A stretch of DNA of 36,191 bases from Wohlfahrtiimonas sp. (GCA_030149965.1 JASLHB010000072.1:1-36191); one strand, 5' to 3'. Shown: positions 17,550-25,762, numbered from the stretch's first letter. Made by a program: numbers and translations. The notes: generated by a model from the sequence alone, not told the origin.

Positions 17550-18626
17550 TTATAAATCACCTGGTTTGATTAAGTGAGTATTTTTGAAACGAATGACGCG
17601 AGTGAATTTGCGTTCTGGAGCACCATTAAATGCACCGAAGGTGAATTGAAATTTGATGGCTCGCACTCGTTTAATTAAATCAGGCTTTAAAGGATAAGTT
17701 TTGATTGCTTTACCTTCAGCATCCAAATGTATTGATTGGCTTAAAAGCTCAGGGTTTGGTGTATTATTCGTTCCAAGATTTTTATCAACCAATAAATCAT
17801 ATCTAGCGTCTGATAAAAATGGATTAATCCAACCACCTGATTTTAAATCATTATCATCGTGTATGAGGACTTCAGGAACATGAGTTTTATTTTTACCTTC
17901 TGGAGAGAATCCCAAGAACATATCAACACTATTTTTTCCTACAGAAATTTTATTTGTATTTTCTTCGTCAGATAAGAACATAACAGTCGCGTGATTCATG
18001 TTTGGTGTATAAAGAACGGCTGTATCATTACTATCTTTTTCTCTTCTAGATTGGGTGGCTGATAATGCAACAAATGCCATCACTTTTTTGGTTTCTGCAC
18101 CAGCTTTGTATTGAGTATCTGTTGTAATGATATTATTCATCGGCAGCATTTCAAGGATTGTAGAGCCAATATACACAGGGCTTTTATCTTGACCACAACC
18201 TGCTTTAATCAATTTGGGTGTATATGATTTTAAGTCTTTGGATGTTTTATCAAAATCAAACATACCTAAAGCCGTGTGTTGATATTCAGCAATGACCGGA
18301 TGAACAAAAACGATTTGTTTACGTTCAATCTTATCACCTAAAGAGATGATATTAGTGGGAACTCTTAGAGTATTTGTTGAATTATTGTAGTTGTAGACCA
18401 GTTCTGGTTCTGCGCATTCAAAACCACCTGTATTTTCAATATCAGTTTCTAATAAGTTCAGCATTTTACGAATTTGTTGTTGATCATGATTAGCTGATTG
18501 GAAGTCTGCAGCATTTTTTGAACTGATGCTATAAAAAGCTAACATTGAAAGGATTAAAATCAATCCCAGTGCAACAGCCACCATTAATTCAATGAGCGTA
18601 ACACCTTTATTTTTATATGTTTTCAA
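17550..18626 (-). CDS. PilW-like type IV pilus minor pseudopilin
   Basis: This 358-residue type IV prepilin-like protein has a short leader KNKG, cleavage before Val9, a class III motif GVTLIEL with Glu at mature position 5, then a hydrophobic helix (about 9-32). Further on, the IRKMLNLLETDIENTGGFEC segment is typical of PilW. Minor pseudopilins prime pilus assembly and sit near the tip with PilV, PilX and PilY1. Translation starts from TTG 18624-18626, with AAGGA upstream at 18637-18641 on the minus strand. It follows a FimT/GspH-like gene by 22 bases. The other members of the usual fimU-pilV-pilW-pilX-pilY1-pilE cluster are missing here. A type II secretion GspJ-like role is less likely. 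Confidence 0.75.
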   Translation of the reverse strand: MKTYKNKGVTLIELMVAVALGLILILSMLAFYSISSKNAADFQSANHDQQQIRKMLNLLETDIENTGGFECAEPELVYNYNNSTNTLRVPTNIISLGDKIERKQIVFVHPVIAEYQHTALGMFDFDKTSKDLKSYTPKLIKAGCGQDKSPVYIGSTILEMLPMNNIITTDTQYKAGAETKKVMAFVALSATQSRREKDSNDTAVLYTPNMNHATVMFLSDEENTNKISVGKNSVDMFLGFSPEGKNKTHVPEVLIHDDNDLKSGGWINPFLSDARYDLLVDKNLGTNNTPNPELLSQSIHLDAEGKAIKTYPLKPDLIKRVRAIKFQFTFGAFNGAPERKFTRVIRFKNTHLIKPGDL

Positions 18627-18648
18627 AATATTAAGTCCTTAAGCTATA

Positions 18649-19563
18649 TTACTGTAAGAATTTAGAACCACAGATGTGTTCGCTAAATGAAGGAGGAGAA
18701 CCGCTTGTCCCAGCAACCATTGTTGGCGCAAATGTTATGACATTTTGGATAATCTCTTTATTAAAGGTGTAATTGATTACATCCATTGTTAATCCGCCAC
18801 CAATACGACAACCTGCTAATACGCCAATTGGATCCTTGAATTTTGCTTTAATTTGGAGCCAATGATTTCCTGTGCTGAAACTTTCATCGACAGCATTTTC
18901 ATCTAATACAAAAATTGGCATGATTAAAGCACCAGATGGATAGAAGACTAAATATGTTGGTTTTCCAACAACAACACCTTGAGCGGGTGCTTCTCTTACT
19001 CGGCTATAACCCTCCATTTCTACAGTTGCAGATGAGCCCTCAAGTTTTTTGCGATCTATGGCATTATGTTCTTTACTATCCAAAACACTCAATTGGTATT
19101 GATTGCTTTTAGTGAAAATAGTTTGTCGAGTAATCAAATAGTTAGGGTTAGGTGCGCCATTACCAATAAACTTTTCTACATCATCATCTTTCGCATCAGG
19201 CTTTGCTTTTTTACCTTCTAAAGCTTTATCTTGTTGGTCAATCGCAGTATGGTTGAAACCAATTGGCTTAAATGACATGATCCAATCACGATACCAGTAA
19301 TCATCTTTATCTCTGTTGTGGTCATAATCAAAATAACCATCTGTATAAACATAGACAATTCTGTTGGTAGATGTGGCAATTTCTTGAGCGGAACGTAAAA
19401 AACTTGCTGCTTTAACCAATTGGCTTTTAGTGCGAGATTGTTCTATGAAATCATAAAAAGCTGGCACACCAAACATGGTTATAATTGCAAAAATAAATAG
19501 AGTGATCATCAGCTCAATGAGCGTATAACCTTTATTATTATGAAGAGATCTTTTTAAAATCAT
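18649..19563 (-). CDS. FimT/FimU/GspH-like minor pseudopilin
   Basis: This 304-residue prepilin-like protein has leader MILKRSLHNNKG, cleavage before Tyr13, motif GYTLIEL with Glu17 (mature position 5) and a hydrophobic helix at about 13-36. The region after the helix (SQLVKAASFLRSAQEIATS) is the GspH/FimT hallmark. It is clearly longer than typical FimT/GspH proteins (around 170 residues). The extra length includes an Asp/Tyr/Lys-rich stretch (about 76-95) and a Lys/Asp-rich loop near 115-132. It forms a two-gene operon with the pilW-like gene. AAAAGG lies about ten bases before its ATG. It is transcribed divergently from the site-2 protease gene over a roughly 175-base gap. Confidence 0.75.
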   Translation of the reverse strand: MILKRSLHNNKGYTLIELMITLFIFAIITMFGVPAFYDFIEQSRTKSQLVKAASFLRSAQEIATSTNRIVYVYTDGYFDYDHNRDKDDYWYRDWIMSFKPIGFNHTAIDQQDKALEGKKAKPDAKDDDVEKFIGNGAPNPNYLITRQTIFTKSNQYQLSVLDSKEHNAIDRKKLEGSSATVEMEGYSRVREAPAQGVVVGKPTYLVFYPSGALIMPIFVLDENAVDESFSTGNHWLQIKAKFKDPIGVLAGCRIGGGLTMDVINYTFNKEIIQNVITFAPTMVAGTSGSPPSFSEHICGSKFLQ

Positions 19564-19739
19564 TTGTTATAACCTTTTTGTTTGTCATGTAGAGTATACA
19601 AATATTGGTCTTATAAATTCCGCATTATACCATTCTTCAGTGCTTAAATTAATACTAAATAGCAGCAACTAGATCAAGTTTATAACAGATCACACTGTGT
19701 TTTTTGTTACAATCAATTCTTTTGAATTTGGAAGATGAT

Positions 19740-20414
19740 ATGGAACTAGATTTTACAGTTCTTTTATTGATGTTAGTCCCATTGGTATTTGGTATTACCA
19801 TTCATGAAGCCGCACATGGTTATATGGCATATTGGCGAGGTGATAATACGGCCAAATTGCAAGGGCGTTTATCTTTATCGCCAATTCGCCATATTGATCC
19901 TATTGGTACAATTGCCGTGCCATTAGGTTTATTTATATTCTCAACATTAACTGGATCAGGATTATTTTTGTTTGGTTGGGCAAAACCTGTGCCATTTGAT
20001 CCACGTAATTTTAAAAATCCGCGTAAAGATATTGCTTTGACGGCTTTTGCAGGACCTGCATCGAACTTCATTCAAGCATTTTTGTGGGCGATTTTATTGG
20101 TGATTGTTTCAGGCATGGAGTCTGCTTATGGTGATGAACCAACATTAACTAAAGGATTGCAGATCATGGCGCAGTATGGCGTTTTGATCAATGTATTCTT
20201 AATGGTATTAAACTTAATGCCAATTCCGCCATTGGATGGTGGAAAGATCGCCATGATGTTATTGCCTTATAATTTAGCCAGACAATTGGAAAGAGTTGAG
20301 CCTTATGGTCTTTGGGTGATCATTGGTTTGTTATACTTAGGGATTTTGCCCTTGAGTTTAATTTCAGGGATGATCGTTAAACTAATTTTATCTATTTTAG
20401 GAATCTTTTTTTAG
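19740..20414 (+). CDS. Site-2 protease family membrane zinc peptidase (M50B)
   Basis: This small intramembrane metalloprotease has 224 residues. The zinc motif HEAAH is at His22-His26 in the first helix, and the distal metal ligand is the Asp of NLMPIPPLDGGK in a later helix. Six or so hydrophobic segments are present, and no PDZ domain, which separates it from RseP. I choose ATG 19740 because GGAAG at 19730-19734 precedes it by five bases; upstream in-frame TTG codons lack a ribosome site. Substrates of this short M50 type are unknown. It leads the conserved gene order protease-trpS-scpA seen in pseudomonads and probably forms one operon with them (gaps of 9 and 2 bases). Confidence 0.88.
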   Translation: MELDFTVLLLMLVPLVFGITIHEAAHGYMAYWRGDNTAKLQGRLSLSPIRHIDPIGTIAVPLGLFIFSTLTGSGLFLFGWAKPVPFDPRNFKNPRKDIALTAFAGPASNFIQAFLWAILLVIVSGMESAYGDEPTLTKGLQIMAQYGVLINVFLMVLNLMPIPPLDGGKIAMMLLPYNLARQLERVEPYGLWVIIGLLYLGILPLSLISGMIVKLILSILGIFF

Positions 20415-20423
20415 GATAAAGAA

Positions 20424-21416
20424 ATGTCTAAACAAGTCGTATTAACAGGAATTACTACAACAGGAACACCTCATTTAGGTAACTTTGCGGGTGCAGTTGG
20501 TCCAGCAATTAAAATGAGCCAAGAACATGATAACTGTTTTTTCTTTTTGGCAGATTATCATGCATTGATTAAGTGCCAAGAGCCGGCTCGAATCATTCAA
20601 TCTCGTCAAGAAATTGCCGCAACATGGTTAGCATTAGGTTTAGATACCGATAAAGCAACATTCTATCGTCAATCGGACATTCCTGAAATTACGCAATTAA
20701 TGTGGTTGTTAACTTGTGTGACTGCAAAAGGCTTGATGAATCGCGCACATGCTTATAAAGCATCTGTCGATAACAATACAACAAATGAAGAAGATCCAGA
20801 TAAAGGTATTACAATGGGATTGTTTTCATATCCTGTGTTGATGGCAGCGGATATTTTAATGTTCAATGCGCATCAAGTGCCAGTTGGTCGTGATCAGATT
20901 CAGCATGTTGAAATGGCCCGTGATATTGCACAACGTTTTAATTATTTGTACGGTGAACATTTTGTATTACCAGAAGCTAAGATCGAAGAAAGCGTTGCAC
21001 TGTTGCCAGGTTTAGATGGCCGTAAAATGAGTAAGAGCTACAATAATACAATTCCATTGTTTTTACCTGAAAAGCAATTGCGTAAATCAATCATGAAAAT
21101 TGTGACAGATTCAACTGAACCAGGTGTTCCAAAAGATCCAGATCAATCTACTTTATATGAAATGTATAAGGCATTTGCAACAGAAGCAGAATGTTCTGAT
21201 ATTCGTAAAGCTTATGCGGAAGGCATTGCTTGGGGCGAAATGAAGCAAGTATTGTTTGAAAAAATCAATGCGATTTTGATTGAACCACGTGAAAAATACA
21301 ATGAATTGATGGCTCAACCAGAATATGTGGAAAGCATATTATTGAAAGGTGCTGAACGAGCGCGTGAACATACAGTTCCATTCATCGCGCAATTGAAAAA
21401 AGCTGTAGGTCTATAA
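20424..21416 (+). CDS. trpS: Tryptophanyl-tRNA synthetase (TrpS)
   Basis: This class I aminoacyl-tRNA synthetase charges tRNA-Trp. It has 330 residues, normal for a bacterial TrpRS. The HIGH-type signature is Pro16-His-Leu-Gly-Asn20 in GTPHLGNFAG. The KMSKS loop is Lys201-Ser205 in GRKMSKSYNN. The adenylate-binding PVGRDQIQH segment is also conserved. The start ATG 20424 lies nine bases after the protease stop, with AGGAT before it. The only other aminoacylation-related genes in the window are tRNAs. Confidence 0.96.
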   Translation: MSKQVVLTGITTTGTPHLGNFAGAVGPAIKMSQEHDNCFFFLADYHALIKCQEPARIIQSRQEIAATWLALGLDTDKATFYRQSDIPEITQLMWLLTCVTAKGLMNRAHAYKASVDNNTTNEEDPDKGITMGLFSYPVLMAADILMFNAHQVPVGRDQIQHVEMARDIAQRFNYLYGEHFVLPEAKIEESVALLPGLDGRKMSKSYNNTIPLFLPEKQLRKSIMKIVTDSTEPGVPKDPDQSTLYEMYKAFATEAECSDIRKAYAEGIAWGEMKQVLFEKINAILIEPREKYNELMAQPEYVESILLKGAERAREHTVPFIAQLKKAVGL

Positions 21417-21418
21417 AA

Positions 21419-22210
21419 ATGTTGTTTGAAGCTGAACAGGAAAATATTGGTGCTATCTATCGAGGTGAGTCTGTTCAGCTCCCTTTGGACTTATTTATTC
21501 CACCTGATGCATTAGAGTTGTGGTTAGATGCATTTGAAGGACCATTTGACTTATTGTTGTATTTGATTCGTCGCAATAACTTCGATATTTTGGATATTCC
21601 AATTTCTGAAATCACGCGCCAATATATGGCTTATGTGGATCTTTTAAAGAAAGATCGTTTTGATTTGGCGTCTGATTATTTGGTAATGGCAGCTTGGTTG
21701 GCTGAAATTAAATCGCGTTTACTATTGCCGAAACATCCAACAGTAGAAGATATTGAAGAAGAGAATGATCCAAGGCAAGAGCTAATCGAGCGATTACAGG
21801 TGTATGCTCAATATAAGCAGGCAGCAATGGATATGGATGCTTTGCCTAAATTTGATGAAGAAATATTTCCAACAACGCCTTCACTGCCTGAATTAATTCA
21901 TGAAGAGCGATTACCACAAATTCATATTGATGATTTAACGTCAGCTTTGAAAAAGCTATTAAAAGAGCAAGCTCACTTTACTCAACATGTCATTACGACT
22001 GAAGTTTTGTCGGTGCAAGAGAGAATGGTGAGTATTTTGGATCATTTGAGTGATGTAAGTTATCTTTCTTTTGAAAGAATTCTGAATTTAAAAGAAGGGA
22101 AACTAGGTGTTGTTGTTTCTTTTATTGCTATATTAGAATTATCTAAACAGCAGATGATAGAGATCGTTCAAGATAATGCTTATGGTTCAATTAATTTAAA
22201 GTTAAAATAA
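21419..22210 (+). CDS. scpA: Segregation and condensation protein A (ScpA)
   Basis: This kleisin subunit bridges the SMC dimer in bacterial condensin and takes part in chromosome compaction and segregation. It has 263 residues. The N-terminal domain holds FEGPFDLLLYLIRRNNFDI and the AAWLAEIKSRLLLP element, an acidic middle linker follows (EDIEEENDPRQE), and the C-terminal winged helix contains RMVSILDHLSDVSYLSFE. It starts two bases after trpS. The usual partner scpB, normally directly downstream, is absent: a 236-base non-coding gap and tRNA-Gln follow. Either scpB is elsewhere or the complex differs here. Confidence 0.93.
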   Translation: MLFEAEQENIGAIYRGESVQLPLDLFIPPDALELWLDAFEGPFDLLLYLIRRNNFDILDIPISEITRQYMAYVDLLKKDRFDLASDYLVMAAWLAEIKSRLLLPKHPTVEDIEEENDPRQELIERLQVYAQYKQAAMDMDALPKFDEEIFPTTPSLPELIHEERLPQIHIDDLTSALKKLLKEQAHFTQHVITTEVLSVQERMVSILDHLSDVSYLSFERILNLKEGKLGVVVSFIAILELSKQQMIEIVQDNAYGSINLKLK

Positions 22211-22405
22211 ATTGCCTATATTTGAAGCAGTTTTTTATTTCTAATGATAGAATATGAAGCTTGTTGAAGGTGATGAAGGGCAGTAATACTGTAGTTTGCA
22301 CGTTTGATCTACACATTTTTAGTGATATGTTGATTAAATGTTATGTTTATGTGATTGTTTTTGTTTTAATAAATTCATTTGAATAAAAGTTGTGCAGTTT
22401 TGGGG

Positions 22406-22433
22406 TGGACAAGTCATTAAAAATCCCTATAAT
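22406..22433 (+). promoter_or_regulatory. Sigma-70 promoter of tRNA-Gln
   Basis: TGGACA (22406-22411), a 16-base spacer and a perfect TATAAT (22428-22433). The -10 box ends 13 bases before the mature tRNA, as expected for a tRNA promoter. Confidence 0.75.
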
Positions 22434-22446
22434 GCATCACATCTTT

Positions 22447-22521
22447 TGGGCTGTAGCCAAGCGGTAAGGCAGCGGGTTTTGATCCCGCCATTCCCAGGTT
22501 CGATCCCTGGCAGCCCAGCCA
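22447..22521 (+). tRNA. tRNA-Gln (anticodon TTG)
   Basis: The acceptor stem is TGGGCTG (22447-22453) with CAGCCCA (22511-22517), discriminator G and encoded CCA at 22519-22521. The anticodon arm is GCGGG / CCCGC with loop TTTTGAT, giving anticodon TTG at 22479-22481. The T arm CCAGGTTCGATCCCTGG is normal. A strong promoter lies upstream, and transcription may run on into prs, because no terminator lies between them. Confidence 0.97.
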
Positions 22522-22645
22522 AATTTCTTCTTTCTTATGAGTTTGTAGATTCAGAGCTTCTAATGCTTATGCAAAATATAGTAATATATCACGGCTACAA
22601 ACATCACCTTTATTTTAATCAATCTTTAATCAAGGAAGTATAATC

Positions 22646-23596
22646 ATGAGCAATGCTCAGATGATGATCTTTGCTGGTAACGCGAATCCAGAATTAGCTA
22701 ATAAAATCGTAGAACATCTTGGTATGACTTTAGGTGATGCTACAGTTGGTCACTTCTCTGATGGTGAAGTGATGGTTTCTATTAATGAAAACGTTCGTGG
22801 TAAAGACGTATTCTTAATTCAGCCAACATGTTACCCAACTAACGATAACTTGATGGAACTTTTAGTAACAATTGATGCACTTCGTCGTGCTTCAGCGATG
22901 AGAATTACGGCTGTAATTCCTTACTTCGGTTACTCAAGACAAGATCGTCGTCCACGTTCTGCGCGTGTTCCAATCTCTGCGAAAGTTGTTGCGAACATGA
23001 TTACAAGCGTAGGTTGTAACCGTGTTTTAACAATTGATTTGCATGCTGATCAAATTCAAGGCTTCTTTGAAATTCCTGTTGATAATATTTATGCAACACC
23101 AGTAATGTACCGTGACATTATCGGTCTTCAGCAAGAAAATTTATGTGTTGTATCACCTGATGTTGGTGGTGTATTGCGTGCACGTGCAATTGCTAAGCAA
23201 TTAGAAACTAATGATTTAGTCATCATTGATAAACGTCGCCCAGCACCAAACGTATCAGAAGTGATGAATATTATTGGTGATGTTCGTGGTAAGAACTGCG
23301 TAATCGTAGATGATATCGTGGATACAGCTGGTACATTAACAGCTGCAGCAAACGTATTGAAAGAAAACGGTGCTGTATCTGTTCGTGCATATTGCTCACA
23401 TCCAATTTTATCTGGTAAAGCAATTCAAAATATTGAAAACTCTGCATTGGATGAAATGATTGTTACAGATACAATTCCATTGTCAGAAGCATCAATGAAC
23501 TGTGAGAAAATTCGCGTTTTATCAGTATCTCATATCATTGCAAATACAATTCGTCGCATTCACGCAGAAGAATCAGTTAGTAGTCTTTTTGCTTAA
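22646..23596 (+). CDS. prs: Ribose-phosphate pyrophosphokinase (Prs)
   Basis: This enzyme makes 5-phosphoribosyl pyrophosphate from ribose 5-phosphate and ATP, feeding purine, pyrimidine, histidine, tryptophan and NAD synthesis. It has 316 residues, one more than E. coli Prs. Conserved blocks include the ATP-site YFGYSRQDRR, metal-binding DLHADQIQGFF, VVSPDVGG, and the PRPP-binding VIVDDIVDTAGTL. SD AAGGAAG is at 22632-22638 with seven-base spacing. tRNA-Gln lies upstream, an association seen in other gammaproteobacteria, but the usual ispE is not between them. It ends in a terminator at 23619-23642. Confidence 0.97.
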   Translation: MSNAQMMIFAGNANPELANKIVEHLGMTLGDATVGHFSDGEVMVSINENVRGKDVFLIQPTCYPTNDNLMELLVTIDALRRASAMRITAVIPYFGYSRQDRRPRSARVPISAKVVANMITSVGCNRVLTIDLHADQIQGFFEIPVDNIYATPVMYRDIIGLQQENLCVVSPDVGGVLRARAIAKQLETNDLVIIDKRRPAPNVSEVMNIIGDVRGKNCVIVDDIVDTAGTLTAAANVLKENGAVSVRAYCSHPILSGKAIQNIENSALDEMIVTDTIPLSEASMNCEKIRVLSVSHIIANTIRRIHAEESVSSLFA

Positions 23597-23618
23597 TTGC
23601 GGAATTACGTTATATTAT

Positions 23619-23642
23619 AAAGCCAGATTATTTCTGGCTTTT
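23619..23642 (+). terminator. Rho-independent terminator after prs
   Basis: Stem AAAGCCAGA / TCTGGCTTT (23619-23627 with 23633-23641), loop TTATT, with a short, interrupted T tract afterwards. Confidence 0.78.
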
Positions 23643-23662
23643 GTTTTATATGAGGATTTAAA

Positions 23663-23935
23663 ATGTCACGCACTGTATTTTGTCAAAAACTCAAGAAAGA
23701 GGCGGAAGGATTAGTACGTCAAATGTATCCTGGTGAATTGGGTACGAAAATTTTTGAGAATGTCTCTAATGAAGCTTGGCAGTTGTGGTTAAAACAACAA
23801 ACAATTTTGATCAATGAATATCGTGTGAATCCATTGGATCCTAATGCTCGTAAATTTATCGAAGAACAAATGGTTAAGTTCTTCTTTGAAGATAGCGATA
23901 TTGCATTGCCAGATCAGTTTGTACCAGAGAAATAA
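23663..23935 (+). CDS. yggX: Fe(2+)-trafficking protein YggX
   Basis: This small cytoplasmic protein has 90 residues (E. coli YggX has 91). It protects iron-sulfur clusters against oxidants and is thought to handle labile ferrous iron. The family sequence is clear: SRTVFCQKL with the key Cys7, GLVRQMYPGELG, and the central AWQLWLKQQTILINEYR. SD GAGGA lies before ATG 23663. In E. coli it follows mutY. Here it stands alone between the prs terminator and its own terminator. Confidence 0.95.
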   Translation: MSRTVFCQKLKKEAEGLVRQMYPGELGTKIFENVSNEAWQLWLKQQTILINEYRVNPLDPNARKFIEEQMVKFFFEDSDIALPDQFVPEK

Positions 23936-23970
23936 AAAATAACCGCTCATTGAGCGGTTATTTCATTTTT
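23936..23970. terminator. Bidirectional terminator between yggX and the dipeptidase gene
   Basis: Stem AACCGCTC / GAGCGGTT (around 23941-23959), extended by A-T pairs, with A-runs before and T-rich sequence after. It separates the two converging genes. Confidence 0.85.
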
Positions 23971-23973
23971 GGC

Positions 23974-24537
23974 TTATGTATTTTCTACAATACCTAAACG
24001 ATCATCTTTTAGTAAAGGATATTCATAGGTATTAAAGAATTGATAGTGCCACCATTCATGCGAATAATTATCAAAACCAGCATTTAACATGATGCCAGCA
24101 AGTATTAAGCGATTTCTTTGAGCTTCTGTGGATACATTATAATTAGCATGCCATGATTCAGGTGAAAAGCTATCAAATGGTGTGCCCATTTCTAAAGGTT
24201 CACCTGTAATCATATCAGCTAAGCCGACATCAATAGCAACGCCACGAGAATGTGGAGAGCCACGTTTATGTGGATTGGCTAAAAAATCAGGATCGGGTGT
24301 ATGATTCCAAAAAACAAATTGCGCTGCTGGTGGGCGATATGCATCATAAACAATGAATTTAAGTCCAAGATGTTTTGCTTGCTCAATGGCTTTTCGAAAT
24401 TTTAATTCAGCATCTATATGTAAAAAGCAGCGAGCAGCATCATATACAGCTTTGCCTGTGAAATTTCTGCCATCAGCATAAGGCATGTCAATAATAATAT
24501 TGTGTGATTCTTCGGTGAGCTCGATCAACTCTGACAT
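23974..24537 (-). CDS. ddpX: D-alanyl-D-alanine dipeptidase (VanX/DdpX family, M15D)
   Basis: This zinc dipeptidase of family M15D cleaves D-Ala-D-Ala. It has 187 residues. The zinc ligands are His96 and Asp103 (SPHSRGVAIDVG) and His164, with catalytic Glu161 in EWWHY. The spacing 7-58-3 is exactly that of VanX (116, 123, 181, 184). Arg68 in YDAYRPP matches the conserved active-site arginine. No signal peptide is visible, so it acts in the cytoplasm as DdpX and VanX do. No vanH, vanA or peptide transporter is adjacent, so recycling of wall dipeptide is more likely than glycopeptide resistance. An AAGGAG SD precedes the ATG on the minus strand. Confidence 0.9.
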   Translation of the reverse strand: MSELIELTEESHNIIIDMPYADGRNFTGKAVYDAARCFLHIDAELKFRKAIEQAKHLGLKFIVYDAYRPPAAQFVFWNHTPDPDFLANPHKRGSPHSRGVAIDVGLADMITGEPLEMGTPFDSFSPESWHANYNVSTEAQRNRLILAGIMLNAGFDNYSHEWWHYQFFNTYEYPLLKDDRLGIVENT

Positions 24538-24627
24538 TTTAGCACTCCTTTAATGAGTGTTTTATAATAACGTTTCGAACATATTTGTGTTGTTTTGATT
24601 AAATAATGATCACTTTTTAAAAGAGTA

Positions 24628-24656
24628 TTGACGATGTTCATGAATATCTCTATAAT
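24628..24656 (+). promoter_or_regulatory. Sigma-70 promoter of tRNA-Met
   Basis: TTGACG (24628-24633), exactly 17 bases, then a perfect TATAAT (24651-24656), 20 bases before the tRNA. Confidence 0.85.
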
Positions 24657-24676
24657 TCGACTCCTAAACACAGTAT

Positions 24677-24753
24677 GGACATGTAGCTCAGTTGGTTAGA
24701 GCACAGCACTCATAATGCTGGGGTCGGTGGTTCAAATCCACCTATGTCCACCA
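24677..24753 (+). tRNA. tRNA-Met (anticodon CAT, elongator type)
   Basis: Acceptor GGACATG (24677-24683) pairs with TATGTCC (24743-24749), discriminator A and encoded CCA at 24751-24753. The anticodon stem CAGCA/TGCTG encloses CTCATAA, giving CAT. The D and anticodon arms closely match E. coli elongator tRNA-Met, and the initiator C1-A72 mismatch and triple-GC anticodon stem are absent. A lysidine-modified tRNA-Ile2 also has CAT but fits less well. Confidence 0.93.
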
Positions 24754-24761
24754 TTTTTAAG

Positions 24762-24791
24762 AAAGCCCTTGCGAAAGCAAGGGCTTTTTTT
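24762..24791 (+). terminator. Rho-independent terminator after tRNA-Met
   Basis: An eleven-base-pair stem AAAGCCCTTGC / GCAAGGGCTTT with a GAAA tetraloop, then T-run. Confidence 0.93.
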
Positions 24792-24871
24792 ATAATTAAA
24801 AATTAATATCATTAGGCTTGGATGTTCCTCAGATATAATTAGTCGTAATCAATAACAAAGAGGTCATCATA

Positions 24872-25174
24872 ATGAAAAAGATTTTAATATTGAGTTTCGT
24901 TCTATTTGCAGCTTCGGTTGCGCAGGCGCAGTCTACAGAAACTATTTTTATCATCCAAGATACTAAAGATGGTGAAAAAGTGGTGGATGTTCGTTATCAA
25001 GAAAAAGAGCGTGAGTTTTTTATCGATGTGTTTGCTGAAGTAGATCAAAATGGTGATGGTTGTGTTGATCAAGCAGAAGCACGTGATAAGGGTATCTTGG
25101 ATTTTGATCGCTTTGCTTTGACGAATCCAAAATGCTTGAATGAAGAAGAGTATATGCGCGCTATGCAGGAATAA
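24872..25174 (+). CDS. Small secreted EF-hand protein
   Basis: This 100-residue protein has a clear signal peptide (about 1-19, cleavage after AQA), so it is periplasmic or secreted. It contains one canonical EF-hand loop, with ligands Asp58, Asn60, Asp62, Asp66 and Glu69 in DQNGDGCVDQAE. This predicts calcium binding. The two cysteines (64, inside the loop, and 88) could form a disulfide in the periplasm. A second, degenerate helix pair may follow (residues 76-97). I do not recognise the full protein and no partner is evident; both neighbours are housekeeping genes. Confidence 0.8.
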   Translation: MKKILILSFVLFAASVAQAQSTETIFIIQDTKDGEKVVDVRYQEKEREFFIDVFAEVDQNGDGCVDQAEARDKGILDFDRFALTNPKCLNEEEYMRAMQE

Positions 25175-25222
25175 TGTTTCGTGTAAAATGGCGTGAATTT
25201 AAACAACAAGAGTAAAATTGTT

Positions 25223-25456
25223 ATGTTACAAAAAATGGATTTTTATTTGGAAGATCATGCGCACATTGCGTTAAATGATTTATTAAAGATGGTTGGTATC
25301 GCTGATTCAGGTGGCAGAGCAAAGCATATGGTGGCTGATGGTTTGATCAGTGTAAATGGTGCTTTAGAGTTACGTAAAACTGCAAAAATTATAGCGGGTA
25401 GCATTGTGACTGGTGATGGTTTTTCTATTCATGTGCACGCAGGTTTTCAAAGTTAA
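25223..25456 (+). CDS. ybcJ: S4-domain RNA-binding protein YbcJ
   Basis: This small S4-like RNA-binding protein has 77 residues from ATG 25223 (E. coli YbcJ has 70). The S4 core is visible in ALNDLLKMVGIADSGGRAK followed by MVADGLISVNGALELRK and a basic strand. YbcJ proteins are presumed to bind structured RNA, possibly in ribosome or tRNA quality control, but their exact target is unknown. An upstream in-frame GTG at 25193 would add ten residues. I prefer ATG 25223 because AAGAG lies ten bases before it and the length then fits the family. A strong terminator follows. Confidence 0.88.
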   Translation: MLQKMDFYLEDHAHIALNDLLKMVGIADSGGRAKHMVADGLISVNGALELRKTAKIIAGSIVTGDGFSIHVHAGFQS

Positions 25457-25492
25457 TTGGCTGTATTAGCAACATTATGTATATCAATATTA

Positions 25493-25526
25493 AAGATCGA
25501 TAAGCCTTATGGTTTATCGATTTTTA
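25493..25526 (+). terminator. Rho-independent terminator after ybcJ
   Basis: A long stem around ATCGATAAGCC (25496-25506) and GGTTTATCGAT (25511-25521), loop TTAT, then TTTTTATTTT. Confidence 0.87.
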
Positions 25527-25762
25527 TTTTGTATATAAAGTCTAGTGATTTTATAAAGTACCTTTAAATATTACAGATTATATATATCTTTATTAATTAA
25601 TTATTCTATGTATTTATCAATGAGTTAATTGATCTTCAAATAATTAGTAAATATATCGGATAATCAATTATTTAAAATAAAATACATGTTTTTCAGTTAG
25701 TTGTGTCTAATAAGATGCATAGTTAATAAATAAATTATAAATCTAGCGAAAATCTGATTATA

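Noticed and set aside
24677..24753. tRNA-Ile2 with CAT anticodon
   Set aside because: The D arm and anticodon arm follow E. coli elongator tRNA-Met far better than ileX-type tRNA.
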